Of a stretch of 64,000 nt of DNA, positions 59,640 through 64,000 are shown one piece after another. The stretch comes from Ferruginibacter sp. (GTDB lineage: Bacteria > Bacteroidota > Bacteroidia > Chitinophagales > Chitinophagaceae), in NCBI GenBank assembly GCA_014379905.1, contig JACMKX010000045.1, forward strand, positions 1-64,000. Direction: 5' to 3'. The notes under the pieces were generated by a model. That model was given only the letters and a program-made list of their open reading frames with translations. It was not told where the DNA came from and did no database searches. Both the position numbers and the translations under genes were made by a program. The number at the start of each line of letters is the position of its first letter. Position 1 is the stretch's first letter.

Positions 59640-61140
59640 CAATTTCTTTCCTAAGGTCATCCTTCCAGTTATTTGAAAGAGGAATAAATAAAACTCCAGC
59701 ATAATCTGAAGGAATTTCAATATTATCTTCAAATAGGACTATCACGTTTTTTCGGCCAAGCTTGCCTATAAAAAAACCGGTCTCAAACACAACGTTTTGC
59801 CTTGCCCTTTTCGAGTAATTATTTTCTTTTATAGATTTACCTAAATCATCAGCAGTCCAAATAGCTACTGCAAAATCAACATCAGAATAGGCTTGAAATT
59901 TTTCAATAATTGTTTTTCCTCCGTTTGGCTGTTCATGTAAAATCGTCATTTTTTTTCCCAACGAATTTTCAATAAACCGAGCAACTTCAAGTTTTTTTTC
60001 ATTATTATGACCGTGGATGATAAAGCCAGATTGTGTTGGAGTAATAATCTTTTCTTTTTCTGAGATAATACTTTTCGTCAATCGATTTTCAGATAAACTT
60101 TCAGCAATTGCTATCCTTCTCTCCCAACTTTCATTTAAGTTACAATGCTTTAAATTTGAACATTCATGATCAACATGGTATTTTAAAACTTTTGTGGTGT
60201 ATTCAATTCCCTTAGTAACAGTTTCATTTTTAAAATGAGTAGGAATACTGCTTAAGAAATTTTCAAACTCATCTTTCGAGATTAAATAGTCATCATCACT
60301 TCTAAATTCTTTTGCTTCGAAAAATCTTATAATTCCTTTTTCAATAATGTACAGCGGTAATTCGGTAAAGTTTATGGAAATTTTATTAATATATCTACTG
60401 TATGAAATATCATATTTTACCTCTCCGAATCTATCTTCTGGAGTAATTATTTTCGTATTTGGCATTACCGCACCCAAATGTGCTGCAACTTCGCTAAGTT
60501 TTTTTACGATTTTATGATCAGTTCTACAAAATTCTTTTTCGAAGGAATTTTCTGGAAATTTTAGAAACTCTTTTTCAATCATTTTCAAAATTACATTTAC
60601 CTGCTCATTTAAATTATTTACTGGATAACCTCCAAACCATTTTATAATAAAGCCAAATAAAATATGCTTTTCCTTTTCGGTTAGAGGTAGCGACTTTAGT
60701 TTATTTAATGTATCAAAGGGTCTATCCAAATTATTCAATATGAAATCTTTTTGAAATTCCAACAAGTTGAAAAAGTCTACAGGTTCAAAAATGCCCTTTC
60801 CTTCGCCTTCTGTTAAATATTCGTAAGTAGGGGCAACAAGATTTTTTTGAGCGGGAATTTTTTTTGCATTAAAATACCAATTTAAGTCTCTGTCGTGCAT
60901 GAAAGGGATTAGCTCTTTTCTTAAAGAAGTACTTTGATACGATTCAATATTATCATTAATCTCCTCTCTTAATTTTTCCAGTTCTGCGCTTAAAAATCTT
61001 TTTGGACCTGTTTCAGATCTATCATTCGTACTAATGATAGACAAACCTATATTGACAATATCTTGATTTATGATATCTAGTTTTTCTTTTTTGGCTAAAC
61101 CTTTCAATTTTTCTTTGTAGGCTATAAGAGAATTTTGCAT
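59623..61140 (-). CDS. TIR-like effector with unknown N-terminal domain
   Basis: The start is probably the ATG at 61140 (505 residues); another lies 12 bases upstream. The last 130 residues form a TIR-like domain of the PF10137 group: GFIIHGHNNEKKLEVARFI, LHEQPNGGKTIIEKFQAYSD, and RARQNVVFETGFFIGKLGR, with E457 (numbered from the ATG at 61152) as the candidate catalytic glutamate. The group includes effectors of CBASS (Cap12) and Pycsar that hydrolyse NAD. The N-terminal 370 residues are unrecognised. HVDHECSNLKHC near 326 has four metal-type residues. The gene is visibly AT-richer than its neighbours. No cyclase gene is adjacent. Confidence 0.8.
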   Translation of the reverse strand: MQNSLIAYKEKLKGLAKKEKLDIINQDIVNIGLSIISTNDRSETGPKRFLSAELEKLREEINDNIESYQSTSLRKELIPFMHDRDLNWYFNAKKIPAQKNLVAPTYEYLTEGEGKGIFEPVDFFNLLEFQKDFILNNLDRPFDTLNKLKSLPLTEKEKHILFGFIIKWFGGYPVNNLNEQVNVILKMIEKEFLKFPENSFEKEFCRTDHKIVKKLSEVAAHLGAVMPNTKIITPEDRFGEVKYDISYSRYINKISINFTELPLYIIEKGIIRFFEAKEFRSDDDYLISKDEFENFLSSIPTHFKNETVTKGIEYTTKVLKYHVDHECSNLKHCNLNESWERRIAIAESLSENRLTKSIISEKEKIITPTQSGFIIHGHNNEKKLEVARFIENSLGKKMTILHEQPNGGKTIIEKFQAYSDVDFAVAIWTADDLGKSIKENNYSKRARQNVVFETGFFIGKLGRKNVIVLFEDNIEIPSDYAGVLFIPLSNNWKDDLRKEIDEIYK

Positions 61141-61285
61141 ACAACATGTCAATTAGCTACAAATTTACTCATTCTTAATAATCTTTGAAGTTGTTTGCCA
61201 TCATCACCAACATATTTAAAAACTTTTGAAATTTTTATCTGGGGCTATCCAATTTGTCTTTTTTATATTTGTAAAAAATACCGCT

Positions 61286-61777
61286 ATGCCATCATTTGAT
61301 TTTTCCAGTAAAGTTGATCTTCAAACCCTGGACAACGCTATCAACGTAGTAAGCAAAGAAATCACCAACCGCTTCGATTTTAAAGGGTCACATGTGCTGA
61401 TAGACCTCAATAAGAAGGACTTTAAGCTTACCTTGGAAGCAGACAGTGATATGAAGATCCAGCAGATCATTGATGTACTCATCAGTCGCAGTATGAAACA
61501 GGGCCTCGCCGCAGAAGTATATGACCTGAGCAAAGAGCCCTATGTAAGCGGTAAAATTACCAAGCAGGAGGTTCCGGTGCGCAATGGTATTAAACAAGAA
61601 GATGCAAAAAAGATCGTAAAACAAATAAAAGACGCCGGTTTAAAAGTGCAGGTGGCTATTATGGACGATATTGTAAGGGTAACCGGTAAGAAAATAGATG
61701 ATTTACAGGAAGTTATACAGGCAAGTAAAACATGGGACCTGGGAATTGCCCTACAGACCGTAAACATGAAGAGTTAG
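61286..61777 (+). CDS. yajQ: YajQ-family nucleotide-binding protein
   Basis: I start at the ATG at 61286 (MPSFDFSSKVDLQTLDNAIN), the usual start for this family; the 20 codons upstream are not conserved. The 163-residue product carries the YajQ fold: two ferredoxin-like domains with SHVLIDLNKKDFKLTLEADS and PVRNGIKQEDAKKIVKQIKD. Some members bind cyclic di-GMP, others GTP or RNA. Function in this organism unknown. Confidence 0.93.
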   Translation: MPSFDFSSKVDLQTLDNAINVVSKEITNRFDFKGSHVLIDLNKKDFKLTLEADSDMKIQQIIDVLISRSMKQGLAAEVYDLSKEPYVSGKITKQEVPVRNGIKQEDAKKIVKQIKDAGLKVQVAIMDDIVRVTGKKIDDLQEVIQASKTWDLGIALQTVNMKS

Positions 61778-61896
61778 CTATCTTACTAATTCGGAACTAT
61801 TTAAGCTGAAAATGGTTTATAATTAGGCAAAATTACCTATTTTCGCCACTTTAGTAAAAATATGTACGGCAAAATCCGTACGCAAAAAAACAACAA

Positions 61897-62154
61897 ATGA
61901 AACAAGAAATTCATCCAAAAGGTTACAGAACCGTAGTATTCAAAGACATGAGTAATGGTACTACTTTCCTCAGCCGTTCTACTGCAGAAAGCAGGGAAAC
62001 AATCGTTTACGAAGAAGACGGGCAGGAATACCCGGTAATTAAGCTGGAGATATCCAACACGTCGCATCCTTTTTACACGGGTAAAAATGTATTGGTAGAT
62101 ACTGCAGGTCGTATCGATAAATTCAAAAAACGTTACGAAAAGAAAGCGAAATAG
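61897..62154 (+). CDS. rpmE2: 50S ribosomal protein L31, type B
   Basis: This 85-residue protein is L31 type B: MKQEIHPKGYRTVVFKDMSN, then VIKLEISNTSHPFYTGKN and KFKKRYEKK. It has none of the CxxC zinc cysteines of the type A form, so it works without zinc. A terminator follows. Confidence 0.96.
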   Translation: MKQEIHPKGYRTVVFKDMSNGTTFLSRSTAESRETIVYEEDGQEYPVIKLEISNTSHPFYTGKNVLVDTAGRIDKFKKRYEKKAK

Positions 62155-62213
62155 TTTTATAGAGATTTTATTATCTTTATTTGAAGTTTGTTTTTCATGG
62201 CTATACTTTAAAG

Positions 62214-62241
62214 TCCTCCCGGTTCTCCGGGGGGATTTTTT
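62214..62241 (+). terminator. Terminator after rpmE2
   Basis: TCCTCCCGG (62214-62222) pairs with CCGGGGGGA (62227-62235), one T-G wobble, then T6. Confidence 0.88.
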
Positions 62242-62249
62242 GTATTATT

Positions 62250-62308
62250 ACACGAATTTTGGGTCACGAATTTTTCGAATTACACGAATTACATGAATTG
62301 CACGAAAT
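62250..62308. repeat. Short near-tandem CACGAATT repeat
   Basis: Five to six near-copies of (A)CACGAATTA, some altered (TTCGAATTA, CATGAATTG), run head to tail. It is not palindromic and lies between the rpmE2 terminator and the GlmU-like gene. Confidence 0.7.
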
Positions 62309-62407
62309 TAAATTCATGCAAACCCTGAGGATTTTGCCTGTGACTATTGACTTTCTTTAAAGCTATGACCCTGCCAGGTTTTACCCTTCAATCCGTATCT
62401 TCGGCTT

Positions 62408-63448
62408 ATGAATATTTTTCTTGATGATAGCGCATGCAGGCAATCTCTTTATCCCTTCACACTCACTCGCCACACGTCAGATATAAGGATAGGAATATTG
62501 ACCATCCGCGAAAAATGGGAAAGATTAACCGGCTTAAAAATATTTACGGATAATGCTGATCTAAATGATGAAAGCATTGTGATACCATCCAATGTTATTC
62601 CTGCCAAATCCAATTTTGAAGCTATTATCCAGGCAGCGAAAGACAGCATCGCAATAGCTGAGGCAACAGAAATAAAAATCCTTCATCAACCCTGGTTTAT
62701 TTTTCAATACAACGATTGGGCATTACGAAATGACTTTGAATTACTGACGGCCGGCCGGGAATCTCAGCCCCTATCTTCTACCAACCAGCTTATATCACCC
62801 GAAAATATTTTTTTAGAAGAAGGCGCTATGGTCGAATACTGCATTTTAAATGCAGCTGCAGGCCCCATTTATATTGGCAAAAAAGCACAATTAATGGAAG
62901 GCTGCCTGGTTCGTGGTCCATTCAGCATAGGTGAGCAGGGGGTATTAAAGATGGGAACTAAAATATATGGAGCTACTACGCTGGGACCTTACTGCGTGGG
63001 CGGCGGCGAAATAAAAAACTCGGTGATGTTTGCCAACAGTAACAAAGCCCATGATGGTTATTTGGGCGACAGTGTTTTGGGAGAATGGTGCAACCTAGGA
63101 GCCGGCACCAGCAACAGCAATGTAAAAAATACCGGTGGCGATGTGAAATATATTACTGATGAAAATATGAATAGCGTGTCGGCTGGTAATAAAGCAGGTT
63201 TGCTGATGGGCGACTATAGCCGGGCTGCCATCAATACCAGTTTTAATACAGGAACGATAATAGGGGTTTGCTGTAATATTTTTGGAACCTCGCCGGGCAA
63301 GTTTGTAAATAATTTTTCGTGGGGCCATGAACGGTATATCTTTGAAAAAGTGATCAGTGATATTGCTAACTGGAAAAAAATGAAGGGCCGGGAGATAAAG
63401 GAAGAAGAGATTGACAGGCTCCGCAACATATACAATAACAATCAATAG
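62408..63448 (+). CDS. GlmU-like sugar nucleotidyltransferase family protein
   Basis: This 346-residue protein has an N-terminal domain (about residues 1-150, MNIFLDDSACRQSLYPFTLT) typical of the putative GlmU-family proteins of Bacteroidota, and a C-terminal left-handed beta-helix (about 165-300; ILNAAAGPIYIGKKAQLMEG, EIKNSVMFANSNKAHDGYLG) with hexapeptide repeats. The classical nucleotidyltransferase signature is not obvious, so activity is uncertain. It is followed by tpiA after 7 bases. Confidence 0.85.
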   Translation: MNIFLDDSACRQSLYPFTLTRHTSDIRIGILTIREKWERLTGLKIFTDNADLNDESIVIPSNVIPAKSNFEAIIQAAKDSIAIAEATEIKILHQPWFIFQYNDWALRNDFELLTAGRESQPLSSTNQLISPENIFLEEGAMVEYCILNAAAGPIYIGKKAQLMEGCLVRGPFSIGEQGVLKMGTKIYGATTLGPYCVGGGEIKNSVMFANSNKAHDGYLGDSVLGEWCNLGAGTSNSNVKNTGGDVKYITDENMNSVSAGNKAGLLMGDYSRAAINTSFNTGTIIGVCCNIFGTSPGKFVNNFSWGHERYIFEKVISDIANWKKMKGREIKEEEIDRLRNIYNNNQ

Positions 63449-63455
63449 AAATATT

Positions 63456-64000
63456 ATGCGCAAACAAATAGCTGCGGCTAACTGGAAAATGAATTTAAGC
63501 CTGCCCCAGGCAGAAGAGCTGATCATCGCTTTATTGGAAACGGATCACTCCCTCAATGATCATCAACTGGCAATATTTGCGGTTCCCTTTCCTTATATCA
63601 TACCAGTAAAACAAATGCTGGATGGCAGACAAAATATTTTTGTGGCTGCACAAAACTGTTCTGCCAATAAAAACGGTGCTTATACCGGTGAAACAAGTGC
63701 AGAAATGCTGCAAAGTATTGGTTTAAAATATGTGCTTATTGGCCATAGCGAAAGAAGAGAATACAATCATGAAACAAATGCTGAACTGGCGAAGAAAGTG
63801 AACATTGCAATGGAACACCAGTTGCAACCTATTTTTTGCTGCGGAGAACCTTTGCAAATAAGAGAAGCCGGAACACAAAACAGTTACGTTGAAACGCAAT
63901 TGAAGGAAAGCCTGTTTCATTTACCTGCAGAACAAATAAGCGGCTTCGTTGTTGCCTACGAACCTATCTGGGCTATTGGTACGGGCAAAACTGCCAGTAG
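63456..64000 (+). CDS. tpiA: Triosephosphate isomerase, 3' end cut by window
   Basis: From ATG at 63456, AAANWKMNLSLPQAE opens TpiA with the substrate lysine K11 of NWK, and the signature IGHSERREYNHET holds the electrophilic histidine. The last visible block is VVAYEPIWAIGTGKTAS, with the catalytic glutamate in AYEPIWAIGTG. It interconverts dihydroxyacetone phosphate and glyceraldehyde 3-phosphate. About 180 residues are seen; the rest lies past the window. Probably co-transcribed with the GlmU-like gene. Confidence 0.96.
   Translation, partial: MRKQIAAANWKMNLSLPQAEELIIALLETDHSLNDHQLAIFAVPFPYIIPVKQMLDGRQNIFVAAQNCSANKNGAYTGETSAEMLQSIGLKYVLIGHSERREYNHETNAELAKKVNIAMEHQLQPIFCCGEPLQIREAGTQNSYVETQLKESLFHLPAEQISGFVVAYEPIWAIGTGKTAS

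Noticed and set aside
62250-62308. Tandem CACGAATT as a regulatory array or origin iteron
   Set aside because: Copies are degenerate and lie between ordinary genes; no replication gene is near, so I list it only as a repeat.

Overview
The window reads as chromosomal DNA of a Bacteroidota bacterium, most likely from the Chitinophagaceae or a close relative. The evidence is a T9SS type B C-terminal domain and a type A sorting tail, a DUF1501/DUF1800 pair, a CarboxypepD_reg TonB-dependent receptor with a GyrI-like lipoprotein and a GldM-like exported protein elsewhere in the window, the Bacteroidota form of arginine decarboxylase, cysteine-free type B ribosomal protein L31, and a Bacteroidota promoter (TTG, 19 nt, TAnnTTTG) in front of rpmI. 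The family assignment is inference.

Region 1 (1-12 kb) is accessory in character. After a truncated fibre-like exported protein and a cupin come about eleven small, mostly unrelated, single-gene units, all on the minus strand. At least three are broken: an HExxH membrane peptidase, a NIPSNAP protein and a TPR protein. The others are GNAT, DUF5990, a serine hydrolase, an SDR oxidoreductase, a Crp/Fnr regulator and a GldM C-terminal-like protein. Their spacers share short exact sequences, which suggests a cassette-like array. No integrase is visible. A palindromic box lies before the Crp/Fnr gene, before its SDR neighbour, and upstream of the dead peptidase.

Region 2 (12-32 kb) is mostly core. 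It holds topA, an alpha/beta hydrolase, a DUF2520 protein, an FG-GAP exported protein and a GyrI-like lipoprotein. A dense plus-strand run follows: ferredoxin, iscX, KdsC-like phosphatase, UbiA prenyltransferase, Maf and DUF2851. Then come a barrel-like exported protein, a phosphodiester glycosidase and a complete RND efflux operon (TolC, adaptor, pump).

Region 3 (32-48 kb) holds a tRNA-Cys, VOC and SnoaL proteins, an OmpA protein and an RluF-type pseudouridine synthase. A minus-strand operon follows, made of a T9SS type B protein, DUF1800 and DUF1501. DUF1003, an NfeD-like/flotillin pair, an FkbM methyltransferase, an aldo/keto reductase and a dicarboxylate symporter complete it.

Region 4 (48-64 kb) holds rpmI-rplT, arginine decarboxylase, small envelope proteins, a secreted-protein gene broken by one stop codon, Hsp20, bacilliredoxin, an Lgt with a large insertion, a TonB-dependent receptor and a GH18 enzyme. 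The GH18 gene overlaps an AT-rich gene for a TIR-like effector. YajQ, L31, a GlmU-like protein and the start of tpiA end the window.

Several intergenic regions carry stop-codon-anchored inverted repeats built from short near-tandem words that differ from locus to locus. The most notable items for follow-up are the TIR-like gene, the cassette-like array with its shared spacers, and these 3'-end palindromes.
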